This document shows, piece after piece, positions 36,767-45,954 of a stretch of DNA of 64,000 nt. The position numbers and the translations under genes were made by a program. The notes under the pieces were generated by a model. The model had not been told where the DNA came from, did not search any database, and saw nothing but the letters and a program-made list of their open reading frames with translations. The stretch lies in NCBI RefSeq assembly GCF_000355675.1, contig NC_020888.1, positions 655,001 to 719,000 of the forward strand, in the 5' to 3' direction. Position 1 is the stretch's first letter. The number at the start of each line of letters is the position of its first letter. The stretch is from Thalassolituus oleivorans MIL-1 (GTDB lineage Bacteria > Pseudomonadota > Gammaproteobacteria > Pseudomonadales > Oceanobacteraceae).

Positions 36767-37771
36767 CTAGCGTGGTTCTTGCGCGCAAATCAATTTGAAA
36801 CCCTTCTCTTGTACCATGACTTCTACATGGTCAAAGGCTTCTTGCGCCCATTCTTCGTAACCTAAGTGACGATTAGCGATTAGCCATAACTGTCCGTCTT
36901 TGACGAGGTGTTGCTTCGCTTGTTTGAAAAGGTTCTGCGCGAATTGGTAATCGGTATTCTTACCTTGGTGAAACGGCGGATTGGTAATAATGAAGTCAAA
37001 TCGCCCATCTATGGAGGTCAAACCATCGCTGTGTAGGATTTCAACCGGTAACGCTAAGCGCATACTGTTGAGTTGAGCACTGCGCAGAGCAAATGCATCA
37101 ACATCCGTTAGTACCACCTCTAATGACGGGCTGCGCTTTTTGAGGCTAAGGCCAATGACGCCAGAGCCACAACCTAAGTCGAGTAGCCGACCGTGTGCAG
37201 GCGCGGGAAGGTGTTCTAACAAGACGGATGTGCCGCTATCTAAACTGCCATGACTGAACACTCCAGGCAGGGTAAGGTAGTCGGCGGCATCCCATTTAAA
37301 TGAGCGTCCCATCGCTAGCCAGTTAAACTTTGTAACAGGTGTTAGGTCTATAGACCATAGTGAGCAATGGCGCGCGCTATCCAATTTTGTGGTTGAGCTA
37401 CTGAATTCTTTGCAGGCACTGCCAATGCTTTTACCACCGGCGTCATTAGCGGCAACAACATAGCAACGCTTTGCGGTAGTGGCGATGAGCTGAATAAGCG
37501 CTTGAGCAAAAGGTTTGGCTTTAGGCCAAAGCAAAATTACGGTGCGATCTTGCAGTTGATCTGTAGTCGGTAAACCAAATGTGATCAATTTATTGTCGAT
37601 ATGACCTTGATAAGCTTGAGCCGTTAGCCAGTCCCACGTGTTGATCTGTAACTCGTTTTTTTTTACTACTGATAGCCACTCACCGCTGAAGTCTTTTGCT
37701 GAACCCAATACGGTGGTCTTGGGGGTTAGTAAGTCAATATGGCGGAGCAGCAGATCGTATACGGCACTCAT
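36767..37771 (-). CDS. rsmC: 16S rRNA (guanine1207-N2)-methyltransferase
   Basis: 334 residues. Two-domain RsmC architecture: a catalytically inactive N-terminal methyltransferase-like half and a C-terminal Rossmann domain with LLDLGCGSGVIGLSL (SAM site) and the amino-methylase motif ITNPPFHQG. PGVFSHGSLDSGTSVLLEHL is the RsmC linker. It methylates G1207 of 16S rRNA in the 30S subunit. RlmG is the closest alternative, but the linker favours RsmC. It overlaps the upstream MerR-type gene by four bases (37768-37771), so the two are translationally coupled. Confidence 0.93.
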   Translation of the reverse strand: MSAVYDLLLRHIDLLTPKTTVLGSAKDFSGEWLSVVKKNELQINTWDWLTAQAYQGHIDNKLITFGLPTTDQLQDRTVILLWPKAKPFAQALIQLIATTAKRCYVVAANDAGGKSIGSACKEFSSSTTKLDSARHCSLWSIDLTPVTKFNWLAMGRSFKWDAADYLTLPGVFSHGSLDSGTSVLLEHLPAPAHGRLLDLGCGSGVIGLSLKKRSPSLEVVLTDVDAFALRSAQLNSMRLALPVEILHSDGLTSIDGRFDFIITNPPFHQGKNTDYQFAQNLFKQAKQHLVKDGQLWLIANRHLGYEEWAQEAFDHVEVMVQEKGFKLICAQEPR

Positions 37772-38685
37772 TCAGGTAAGCCTAATAACATGTCTCGAAC
37801 ATTGATGGCATCTTGTTGTAGATCGCCGTTGAGGGTAACGAGCCCTTTTTGTCGTAAAGTTGTTTGTTCATCTGCTTGTTGGCCGATGACAAAAATAGCG
37901 GCACCGGATTCAAGGACCATGCGCTGTAATTGTTGCTTTTGTGCATCACTGGCGTGTTTAGGGATGCGCAATACAGCCCCTTGCCACTGTTGGTGTCTTA
38001 GTAACTCGGTAATATCATCCGTGGCGGTCAATCCAGCTAAGCGCACAATGCGTAATCCGAGTTGTTTCAGCAATATTGCTAACAACAACATATCTAGGTC
38101 GTCATCTTGAGTGGTATTAGCAACTACAAGCGTACCTTTATATTCAAGGTTACTTTCTTCACCTAAGCGCCCAGCGAGTCTACCTTGGAGAAAACCGCCG
38201 TAAAACTGCATGCGGGCTTGCCCCAAAGGCTGGGTAACTTGATCGCGCAAATGTTGATACATAGGGATCAATAAGAAGCGCAAGGCGATATCTATAGGAA
38301 AAAACTGACTCACTTCATCGGCAACGGTGCTCAGTTGCGCAGCATCAAATTGTTGTACGCCTTTGGCCAAAGACGCACGATACTGATGCCATTGCGACGG
38401 CTGTGGTTGGCTTATCAATATGGTTTCTGGTTCCGGATCGCCGCTATCTATCATGGCTTTAGCCTGTGATACCGGGACTCCGCGCTCTAATAGAGACACA
38501 ACCTTACGAATAAGCTGAATATCGGATTCTGTATAGAGTCTATGCCCTTTGGCCGTGCGTTTGGGCGTAATTAACCCGTAACGTCGTTCCCATGCGCGAA
38601 GAGTAATGGCATTAACACCGGTCTCGTTCGAGACGACCCGTATAGGATAGTAAGCCGCTTGCGGCTCGGATGTTGGGGATGACAT
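37768..38685 (-). CDS. MerR-family regulator, class II LitR-like
   Basis: 305 residues. An N-terminal MerR helix-turn-helix (residues about 14-80; NAITLRAWERRYGLITPKR and GHRLYTESDIQLIRKVV) is followed by a cobalamin-domain-like C-terminus. The B12-ligating D/E-x-H-x-x-G motif of CarH/LitR is absent; at the equivalent place the sequence reads TTQDDDLDMLLLAILL. In Pseudomonas putida such B12-less class II LitR proteins work with short LOV photoreceptors, and here a short LOV gene lies divergently next door. A light-responsive repressor or activator is therefore likely. It overlaps rsmC by four bases, so light could also affect rsmC expression; that last point is speculation. Confidence 0.85.
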   Translation of the reverse strand: MSSPTSEPQAAYYPIRVVSNETGVNAITLRAWERRYGLITPKRTAKGHRLYTESDIQLIRKVVSLLERGVPVSQAKAMIDSGDPEPETILISQPQPSQWHQYRASLAKGVQQFDAAQLSTVADEVSQFFPIDIALRFLLIPMYQHLRDQVTQPLGQARMQFYGGFLQGRLAGRLGEESNLEYKGTLVVANTTQDDDLDMLLLAILLKQLGLRIVRLAGLTATDDITELLRHQQWQGAVLRIPKHASDAQKQQLQRMVLESGAAIFVIGQQADEQTTLRQKGLVTLNGDLQQDAINVRDMLLGLPE

Positions 38686-38906
38686 ACCCTGGGCCTGTTC
38701 CTAAAATTGTACAAAGCTGAGCAAATTCTATAAGTAGTTATACAGAATGTAAAAGAATGTCCGAACACACGCTAAGTGTTCGGTCGCACTTTCTGCGTTT
38801 TTATAGACTTCCGTTCTAGCGGAAGGCGTAGTACCGTGTTCGAAGTTTGCCGTAAGGATGATTCCCGACTGCGGCTTAGAGCGATATTTAATGGTGGAGT
38901 ACAGAG
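38686..38906. promoter_or_regulatory. Divergent LitR-like/LOV control region with palindromes
   Basis: The gap holds several inverted elements: TTGTACAA (38707-38714), TTATACA-GA-ATGTAAA (38738-38753), the exact repeat ccgaacac-N7-gtgttcgg (38761-38783), and ttccg-ttctag-cggaa (38809-38824). TGTACA/TGTA-type half-sites are of the kind bound by LitR/CarH-type MerR proteins. Which element binds the regulator is not determinable by eye. Confidence 0.5.
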
Positions 38907-39374
38907 ATGGTCATCGACCACAATGATGAGCAAGGGCCAATCAGTTTAGAGCTGTTGAAAAAAGCGGTAGATGCCTCGAACGACGGAATTGTCATTGCGG
39001 AACAAGAAGGTGACGACAATATTCTGATCTACGCTAATAAGGCTTTTGAGCGTCTGACTGGCTATCATGTTGACGAGATTTTGTATCAAGATTGCCGCTT
39101 TTTACAGACAGGGGATCGAGATCAAACGGGCTTAGATACGATTCGCGAAGCGATTAAGCAAGGCAGCAGCGCTCGGGTTGTATTACGTAACTACCATAAA
39201 GATGGTTCGATGTTTTGGAATGAGCTGAGTATATCGCCAATTTATAGCGATGAAGATCAGTTGACCTATTACATCGGCATCCAAAAAGATGTCACCGCGC
39301 AGGTGGAAGCTGAAGCGCGCGCTAAAGCGGCGGAGCAAGAACTGGCCGAGCTTAGAGCTAAGCTAGCTCAGTAG
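38907..39374 (+). CDS. Short LOV-domain blue-light photoreceptor
   Basis: 155 residues with GGAG eight bases before the ATG. A single PAS/LOV core spans about residues 20-130. The photoactive Cys63 lies in ILYQDCRFLQTGDRDQ, with the flavin-contacting RFLQ. NYHKDGSMFWNELSISP and YYIGIQKDVT complete the LOV fold. A C-terminal amphipathic helix (about 130-155) is the only effector, as in PpSB1-LOV of Pseudomonas putida, which this protein closely resembles. It should bind FMN and form a Cys adduct in blue light. The divergent MerR/LitR-like gene is the likely signalling partner. The gene ends at a strong terminator. Confidence 0.95.
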   Translation: MVIDHNDEQGPISLELLKKAVDASNDGIVIAEQEGDDNILIYANKAFERLTGYHVDEILYQDCRFLQTGDRDQTGLDTIREAIKQGSSARVVLRNYHKDGSMFWNELSISPIYSDEDQLTYYIGIQKDVTAQVEAEARAKAAEQELAELRAKLAQ

Positions 39375-39391
39375 AGTGATACATGTCTTAT

Positions 39392-39419
39392 AAAAAAGGG
39401 AGCCTAGGCTCCCTTTTTT
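39392..39419. terminator. Bidirectional rho-independent terminator
   Basis: A perfect 28-base palindrome consisting of six A, gggagcc, ta-centre, ggctccc and six T. It serves the convergent LOV and ppa genes. Confidence 0.93.
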
Positions 39420-39444
39420 GTAACGATGGCTTGAGCCAGCGCTA

Positions 39445-39972
39445 TTAGCCTTTATAGGCTGCAGCTGATTCAGTGATCATGCGACGAGCTTCGTCAGCAT
39501 TACCCCAGCCGCTTACTTTTACCCACTTGCCTTTCTCTAAATCTTTGTAATTTTCGAAGAAGTGAGAGATTTGCGCGCGCAATAGCTCAGGAACATCGTC
39601 GATATCTTTTACATCGTTGTATAACTGAGTCAATTTTTCGTGCGGAACGGCTAATAACTTAGCGTCGCCACCGGCTTCGTCTTCCATATTTAGAACGCCA
39701 ACAGGGCGTGCACGAATGACTGAGCCCGGTTGAACTGGGTATGGAGTGATAACTAATACATCGAGTGCATCGCCGTCATCAGCCAAAGTGTTAGAGATAT
39801 AACCGTAGTTCGCTGGATAGAACATCGGGGTTGCCATGAAACGGTCAACCATCAGGGCGTCCATATCTTTGTCGATTTCGTATTTGATCGGAGAGTGGTT
39901 TGCAGGGATTTCAATCACGACGTAGATATCGTTAGGCAAGTCTTTGCCAGCTGGAATCGAGTTGTAGCTCAT
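39445..39972 (-). CDS. ppa: Inorganic pyrophosphatase
   Basis: 175 residues from the ATG at 39972, which has GGAA six bases upstream; the ATG at 39984 has no ribosome site and adds four residues not usual in the family. Family I soluble PPase motifs: [33 protein letters not shown] and the metal-binding [11 protein letters not shown]. It hydrolyses pyrophosphate to drive biosynthesis. Single gene, divergent from the first TonB receptor gene with a gap of 169 bases. Confidence 0.97.
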   Translation of the reverse strand: MSYNSIPAGKDLPNDIYVVIEIPANHSPIKYEIDKDMDALMVDRFMATPMFYPANYGYISNTLADDGDALDVLVITPYPVQPGSVIRARPVGVLNMEDEAGGDAKLLAVPHEKLTQLYNDVKDIDDVPELLRAQISHFFENYKDLEKGKWVKVSGWGNADEARRMITESAAAYKG

Positions 39973-40141
39973 AACAGTTTCCATAGGTAGGTTGAATGTC
40001 TGGCGGAATTATAGCCGCAAGCCGCTATAGATGTCAGTTCGACGAGAGAATATGGCATAATTCGTGACCGAAACGGGTGGCAGGATGCATTGCAGGAGGC
40101 CTTCGTTGTTGTAGAGTCAGGGAAAGCGGGAGCTGTAGTAG

Positions 40142-42454
40142 ATGTTTTTAAGTCGAACGCTACATTCGATTGTATTGTTTATCGTTTTTTTTATGGAATG
40201 CACTGGTGTCTATGCCAGTGAGTACGATCTATCCGAATTTGATTTGCCATTGCTAGAAGCAGACATCCCTGTTGTTCTTTCGGCTGCCCGTTTGAAACAG
40301 CCTCGCGCCGAAGTTCCCGCTAGTGTTACCGTCATTGATGCTGAACAAATTGCTGCTTGGGGCGTGCGTACCCTTCCTGAGTTATTACGTTTTGTTCCCG
40401 GTGTTTTTGTTACTCAAGATAAGTTTGAACATAACGATGTCGTAGCTTATCACGGTTCAACCGCTTATATGAGCCGGCGTCTACAAGTCTTGGTTGATGG
40501 TATGTCGGTTTATAAAGGCGGTATCGCTATGGTGGTTTGGGATGACATTCCCATCGCGCTTGAGGATATCCAACGAATCGAGTTTGTTCGGGGTCCAAGT
40601 TCAGCCATGTATGGTGCGAATGCCTTCCTTGGGGTGGTCAGTATTACATCGAAGAAACCAGCGGATACCGAAGGTGTGCGCATTAGCTATCGTGGGGGGA
40701 CTCAAAATGTACGTGATGCTATGGGGAGTGTTTCTACGATACATGGCAAGAGCTCGTCGCGTATAACCGTACAACAGACCAGCGACGATGGTTTTGATGG
40801 ATTACAAACTGAGTCGTCTGACAAGCTCGAGGACAGCCGAAGACATGGTTTCGCTACCGGGTATTACGAGCAAGATTTAGATAGCGGCATTCAGTTATCT
40901 TTCCAAGGTGGCTATAAATATGGCTATACCGATGTGCGGAAAGGACTTCTTTGGCAAGAACCGCGGAGTAACTTTGTTAAAGCCTATTATGGATCTGCAC
41001 AGGCGGACTTCAATTTTTCAAGTTCACATCAAGCATACCTGCGTGCGTATTGGCAATTCGAAAAACGCACTCAGGAAGGCATAGCGTGTATTCCTACCGT
41101 GGCACTTGATAGTGATTTATACGCTGAGTGGGAGGTGAATCCGCAATGGGCGAAGTTTTTAGGGATAGGTCTGCCGACGGCAGTCAGTTCGGCTGACCCT
41201 GCTACTGCCTATGCTTCCAATCAGTTATTACAGCAATTGGCTTTCGGCAGCTCAACGCCAAATGAATTAGCGGCGATTATTGAGCAGGCCACAGGCGAAC
41301 GATATACCTTATCGCAAGAAGATGTCGATCTTGCCCAAACGGTAGTACTTAGAGCCTACGACGGAACTGGCTTTAGTCAATTTTCGCAACCGTTTTGTGA
41401 TGATGCAAATTTAAGTTACGACGGCCAGCGTTCGGATGTTGAATGGCAAGACACCGTTCAATGGACGGATACATTGCGCAGTGTAACTGGAATCAATATT
41501 CGGCAAGAAAATATTAATTCACAAACGTATTTCGACGGTAAGGTAACTAGTTATTTGTATCGAGCTTTTGGCAATTTAGAATGGCATGCAGCAGAGTCAA
41601 TTATCATTAATGTCGCAGGTACTTACGAATACGAAAGTATTAATTCTCCTGAGTTCTCTCCTCACATTGCTCTAAATTATCTTTTTTCGCCACGTCAAAG
41701 TGTTCGATTGGTGTATTCGACAGCGATTAGATCGCCTGATGTTTATGAACAAAAACCTAACTATTCTTTTGATGTGAACAATTTACCTGATAATTATTTA
41801 GGCGTGCAGGAAGCAACCTATTTTATTCATCAGGTTTATGATAATCGCCGTGTTGAAAGTGAGAAAATCACTAGCTATGAGGTTGGTTATTATCACAATA
41901 TTTCTAGCATTGGCCTAGAAATGGATATCAAACTTTATCGAGATGAATTAACGCAATTAATATCCCAGTATGTTGGAGTTGCTGCACCATCGTTATCAAA
42001 TGACACCGAAATGAGTATCGAAGGTGTTGATTGGCAGTTCCAGTGGGAGCTTAGCGGAAAGAACTGGCTAAGGTTTGTTGGCGCTTATTTAGATACGGAT
42101 GTTCGCCCCGGCTCTACGTATTTATTTAGCCAAATTGAAATAGAAGAATTTCAAACTGCTGAGACACGTCTAAGTGCGCAGTATAGCGGCAATATTAGTT
42201 GGCATCACAAAGGGGAAGGTTGGAATTCGACGTTGTCGTATTTTTGGAATTCTGCCTATGACGCTAGCGAAGCTGATCCAAACGATTACCGTCGTTACGA
42301 AGTGAACCTGCAGAAATCATGGCGATATAGAAAGCTTACATCTAGCGTTACCTTGTTTTGGCACCACTTAGTGGATGACGGCGAATTATTAGAAGCCGAT
42401 CAAGTGTATTCCACCAATGATCTTTACTCCATTCGCATTGGAGTTGATTTTTAA
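40142..42454 (+). CDS. TonB-dependent receptor, copy 1 of a duplicated cassette
   Basis: 770 residues. A signal peptide (cleavage near VYAS) is followed by a possible TonB box around DIPVVLSA and a plug domain with VPASVTVIDAEQIAAWGVRT, LQVLVDGMSVY and VRGPSSAMYGANAFLGVVSI. A 22-stranded barrel follows, ending SIRIGVDF. A helical insertion of 102 residues between Cys codons 41087 and 41396 is unusual. It imports or senses an unknown ligand across the outer membrane. A very similar receptor occurs at 43613, and each receptor is followed by a binding-protein-like gene, here after 40 bases. Confidence 0.92.
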   Translation: MFLSRTLHSIVLFIVFFMECTGVYASEYDLSEFDLPLLEADIPVVLSAARLKQPRAEVPASVTVIDAEQIAAWGVRTLPELLRFVPGVFVTQDKFEHNDVVAYHGSTAYMSRRLQVLVDGMSVYKGGIAMVVWDDIPIALEDIQRIEFVRGPSSAMYGANAFLGVVSITSKKPADTEGVRISYRGGTQNVRDAMGSVSTIHGKSSSRITVQQTSDDGFDGLQTESSDKLEDSRRHGFATGYYEQDLDSGIQLSFQGGYKYGYTDVRKGLLWQEPRSNFVKAYYGSAQADFNFSSSHQAYLRAYWQFEKRTQEGIACIPTVALDSDLYAEWEVNPQWAKFLGIGLPTAVSSADPATAYASNQLLQQLAFGSSTPNELAAIIEQATGERYTLSQEDVDLAQTVVLRAYDGTGFSQFSQPFCDDANLSYDGQRSDVEWQDTVQWTDTLRSVTGINIRQENINSQTYFDGKVTSYLYRAFGNLEWHAAESIIINVAGTYEYESINSPEFSPHIALNYLFSPRQSVRLVYSTAIRSPDVYEQKPNYSFDVNNLPDNYLGVQEATYFIHQVYDNRRVESEKITSYEVGYYHNISSIGLEMDIKLYRDELTQLISQYVGVAAPSLSNDTEMSIEGVDWQFQWELSGKNWLRFVGAYLDTDVRPGSTYLFSQIEIEEFQTAETRLSAQYSGNISWHHKGEGWNSTLSYFWNSAYDASEADPNDYRRYEVNLQKSWRYRKLTSSVTLFWHHLVDDGELLEADQVYSTNDLYSIRIGVDF

Positions 42455-42494
42455 TGCGAATCTCGTCTAATTTTTTCAGCAATAGAGACATTTC

Positions 42495-43346
42495 GTGAAG
42501 TGTTTCTTGATTGGTATTTTGCTGATTTATTCTTCTTCATTATGGGCAGAAAAAGTCGCTATTGTGGTGCAGAAAGTAATTCCGGCAGTGAATGTGCTAG
42601 CGCAAAAAGTAGCTAATGAAACCGGTTTTACCGCTACCGTAGTTTTGGCCGAACAGTTTGAGCATTCTGTTTATGATTGCGTCGTATTGGTGGGTGATGG
42701 GCCGCTAGAGACATGGAATTTGGCGAACGATGTTCCAGTAGTTAGTATTCTTAGTGGTAGAGTGGCCGTTGAAAATGCCTCCTTTTTAAGCAGTGCGATC
42801 TTCGTTGAACCTCCATTGAGACGGCAAGTTGCTTTGGCGCGCTTAATTTTAGGTGAAGCGGAAAACTTAGGTATTCTTATTTTAAAAAATGATTCTAAGC
42901 GTCTTTCTCTGGAAGTTAGTAAGCTCCCTAAATCTTCAAAAATTAAGCTGTATAATATTGACGAGTATGACTCATTCAATAGAGCGTTGATCGACTTGCT
43001 TGCGGATAGTCGGGTATTGATCGGTCAGTATGATTTAAATATCTATAGTGCTAAAAATATTGAAAACATATTAATTACTGCCTATAGACATAATGTTCCT
43101 TTGATAGGCCCATCGAACGCCTATATTAATGCGGGCGCTTTAGCGTCAACTTATAGTGATCTAACGGATGTTGCTCGGCGTTTGAGTGAAATTTTACTAA
43201 AAGGGCTAGGTCATAATGATTGGGCTAAACCAGACTATAATTCGTATTTCTCTGTTAGCTATAATCATCAGGTGGCCCGTTCTCTTAATTTAAATTTACC
43301 CGATGTAGATACCGTTGTGGCTAGCATTAAAAAAACTGAACAGTAA
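42495..43346 (+). CDS. Periplasmic ABC-type binding-protein-like, copy 1
   Basis: 283 residues from a GTG start. A Sec signal peptide ends near LWAEK. The fold matches the uncharacterised ABC substrate-binding family (ABC_sub_bind, PF04392-like): NVPLIGPSNAYINAGALAST and the closing VSYNHQVARSLNLNLP correspond to the conserved C-terminal NxxxAxxLxxxLP. No ABC permease or ATPase gene is near, so it is more likely a ligand-binding sensor component than part of an importer. It pairs with TonB receptor copy 1; a paralogue follows receptor copy 2. Confidence 0.75.
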   Translation: MKCFLIGILLIYSSSLWAEKVAIVVQKVIPAVNVLAQKVANETGFTATVVLAEQFEHSVYDCVVLVGDGPLETWNLANDVPVVSILSGRVAVENASFLSSAIFVEPPLRRQVALARLILGEAENLGILILKNDSKRLSLEVSKLPKSSKIKLYNIDEYDSFNRALIDLLADSRVLIGQYDLNIYSAKNIENILITAYRHNVPLIGPSNAYINAGALASTYSDLTDVARRLSEILLKGLGHNDWAKPDYNSYFSVSYNHQVARSLNLNLPDVDTVVASIKKTEQ

Positions 43347-43612
43347 TTATAGAATTTTTGATTGGGCGGTTGTTCCTGTTCGCAGAAGGACTGGCATTTA
43401 GCGTAGATGAATAGGAATCCCTTATTGATCTCTGTATCATTGTCACCACGCGTATTCTTGTGGCGATGGATAGTTTGAGTGAATGAAGAATGACTTTAGA
43501 TCACCTGCTATGCTAATAGTTATTAGTGGTTTGATTAAGTCGTAAATAGTATCCCCCGTGCCGGCGATGGAGTGTGGTGCACTAACAAAGATCACCAAAG
43601 TAGCAGGTACAC

Positions 43613-45949
43613 ATGCTTTTGAAGAACAAGATATTTTCCGGTCTTATTTTAGCCTCGCTAGCCATCAGTGCCGATGCGTTGGCCGATGATATGGCTGCCT
43701 TTGATCCTTTAACCGATGGCGACTTCGGCGGCTTGGCTCTGCAAGATGATATTCCTGTTGCACTCACTGCTGCGCGTTTAAAGCAGCCTCGAGCTGAAGT
43801 GCCAGCCAGTATCACGGTGATTGAAGCGAAACAAATCGAGGCTTGGGGAGTGAGAACTATCCCGGAGCTTATGCGTTTTGTGCCCGGGATGTTTGTTGGT
43901 CATGGTGATGATCAAAACAATCGCGCGGTAGCTTATCACGCGTCAAGCCCCAACATTATGCGTCGTATGCAAGTGCTTGTGGATGGTCGTTCAGTATTTA
44001 AAGCGGCTATCGCTCAAATTATTTGGGACGATATTCCAGTTGCTATGGAAGATATTCAACGTGTAGAAGTGGTGCGCGGACCTAACGCAGCCAGTTATGG
44101 CGCGAATGCGTTTCTTGGGGTGATTAACATAGTGACTAAACACGCGGCTGACACTCAAGGAACGACTTTGCGCTTTCGCAAAGGTAATCAGGGGGTCGAG
44201 GATAGCTTATTCAGTCATTCTGATAGGGTCAGTGATGATGCCTATCGCTTAACACTGCAGCAAAATTCGGACAATGGTTTTGACGGCCGCGATGCAACCA
44301 ATGGCGAAGATGATTGGCACGATTCTCGCCGTCATGGCTTTGCCAGCCTCTATTATGATCATGACATCAGTGAAAGTACTCAATTGAATTGGGAAGCAGC
44401 GTACAAGTACGGCAACACAGATATTCGTAAAAGTGATTTTGATACGGACTATCCTGATCAAATCACGCGTCAAGGATTTGTGATGGGTAAGTTAATTCAC
44501 GAATTTAACCAGGATCACTTTTCTCATTTGCAGGCATATTGGCAAACCGATCACCGCACTCAAGAGACGTCTAGTTGCGGTTCGACCACATCATTCGATC
44601 CTGTTTTGTTGGACGAGTATCGTACGAACCCTGAATGGACGCAATTTGTTGCGCTGGGGGTGCCAAGTATCTATGCCGATAGCAACACGACTCCGCAGAC
44701 GTTGGCGGCGGCTAATTATTTGGTTGGCGGTATAGCCACCAACTCGCTTACGCCTGAACAAGTGGAGCAATTGATTGAGGAGAACCTAGGAAAAACCTAC
44801 ACCCTACAGCAAAGTGACTTAGATGCTGCTGCTGTCGCCTTCGGTAATGCCTACAATGGCAGTGACTTCTCGCAACTAGGACAATTGGCATGTGGTGCTG
44901 GTAATTTTAATGTGCGCGAAGATCGCTATGACATCGAGTGGCAGGATACCATGCAGTGGACGCCCGCATTGCGTACGGTTTCTGGCATTAGTTATCGTCG
45001 CGACAGCGCCGATTCAATGACCTACTTTAAGGGTGCTGTGCACAACGATACCTATCGTATGTTCGCCAATGGTGAATGGCAGGCATTTTCTCATTTGGTT
45101 TTTAATATTGGCGGTATGTATGAACAGGAAGATTCGAATGATAGCGCCTTTTCTCCGCGGGTTGCGGCTAATCTACTGTTAACTCAACAACAGAGTTTGC
45201 GTCTGGTTTATTCGCAAGCTGTGCGCTCGCCAGACTTGCTAGAGAAGAAGCCAAATTACGCCGTTACTTTGTATGATTTGACCGACAATTATCTAAATTT
45301 AGATGATGGTGTTTTCTTTATGAATCAAGTGCCGGATACGCGAGAGCTTGATCATGAAAAGATTACCAGTGTTGAGCTTGGTTATTACGGTAAGTTGCCG
45401 GAATTAAATTTAGAGCTAGACGTTAAGGTGTATAAAGACCGTCTTAGCCAGTTGATATCCAATACTATTGCGCTTAACTCTGTGTATATCGCGTCGGATA
45501 CTAAGATGGATGTTAAAGGGGTTGATTGGCAATTAAATTGGCAATTCAGTCGAAATAACTGGTTGTGGTGGTCTGGAGCGTATGTGGATGCTGCTGTCCG
45601 CCTAGGTGATACCAGCCCATTAGACGCTAAGGAAATTGATCGCCTCGCGAAAGTTGAACGGCGCTTAAGCGCGGAGTGGAGCAATAACGTTAGTTGGCAT
45701 CATGATGGCAATAATTGGGGCTCGACTCTGACTTATTTCTGGCATGATGGTTACAACGATTTAGAGAATAAGGGGGTTGATTTTCGCCGGTTTGAAGCCA
45801 ATTTGACCAAAACTTGGGATATGAATGGCTATAAACCAGAAGTAGGCTTGTTTTGGCATCATTTAGTTGATGATTCTCGGCTTGTTTACCCAGATCAGGT
45901 CTATGCTGTTAATGATATCTACTCCTTTCGGGCCGGAATTACTTTTTGA
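43613..45949 (+). CDS. TonB-dependent receptor, copy 2 of a duplicated cassette
   Basis: 778 residues. Signal peptide ends near DALADD. The plug begins with DIPVALTAARLKQPRAEVPA, near-identical to copy 1, and contains VLVDGRSVFK and VRGPNAASYGANAFLGVINI; the barrel ends SFRAGITF. A 104-residue helical insertion lies between Cys codons 44576 and 44891, parallel to copy 1. Its 3' end overlaps the frame of the next binding-protein gene. The 266-base gap before it shows no clear riboswitch or terminator; it may hold its own promoter. Confidence 0.93.
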   Translation: MLLKNKIFSGLILASLAISADALADDMAAFDPLTDGDFGGLALQDDIPVALTAARLKQPRAEVPASITVIEAKQIEAWGVRTIPELMRFVPGMFVGHGDDQNNRAVAYHASSPNIMRRMQVLVDGRSVFKAAIAQIIWDDIPVAMEDIQRVEVVRGPNAASYGANAFLGVINIVTKHAADTQGTTLRFRKGNQGVEDSLFSHSDRVSDDAYRLTLQQNSDNGFDGRDATNGEDDWHDSRRHGFASLYYDHDISESTQLNWEAAYKYGNTDIRKSDFDTDYPDQITRQGFVMGKLIHEFNQDHFSHLQAYWQTDHRTQETSSCGSTTSFDPVLLDEYRTNPEWTQFVALGVPSIYADSNTTPQTLAAANYLVGGIATNSLTPEQVEQLIEENLGKTYTLQQSDLDAAAVAFGNAYNGSDFSQLGQLACGAGNFNVREDRYDIEWQDTMQWTPALRTVSGISYRRDSADSMTYFKGAVHNDTYRMFANGEWQAFSHLVFNIGGMYEQEDSNDSAFSPRVAANLLLTQQQSLRLVYSQAVRSPDLLEKKPNYAVTLYDLTDNYLNLDDGVFFMNQVPDTRELDHEKITSVELGYYGKLPELNLELDVKVYKDRLSQLISNTIALNSVYIASDTKMDVKGVDWQLNWQFSRNNWLWWSGAYVDAAVRLGDTSPLDAKEIDRLAKVERRLSAEWSNNVSWHHDGNNWGSTLTYFWHDGYNDLENKGVDFRRFEANLTKTWDMNGYKPEVGLFWHHLVDDSRLVYPDQVYAVNDIYSFRAGITF

Positions 45950-45954
45950 CATGG

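Noticed and set aside
37768-38685. Adenosylcobalamin photoreceptor of the CarH type
   Set aside because: The D/E-x-H-x-x-G cobalamin motif is absent, so direct B12 light sensing is unlikely.
39973-40141. Cobalamin riboswitch upstream of the TonB receptor
   Set aside because: No B12-box core could be matched; the same holds for the 43347-43612 gap.
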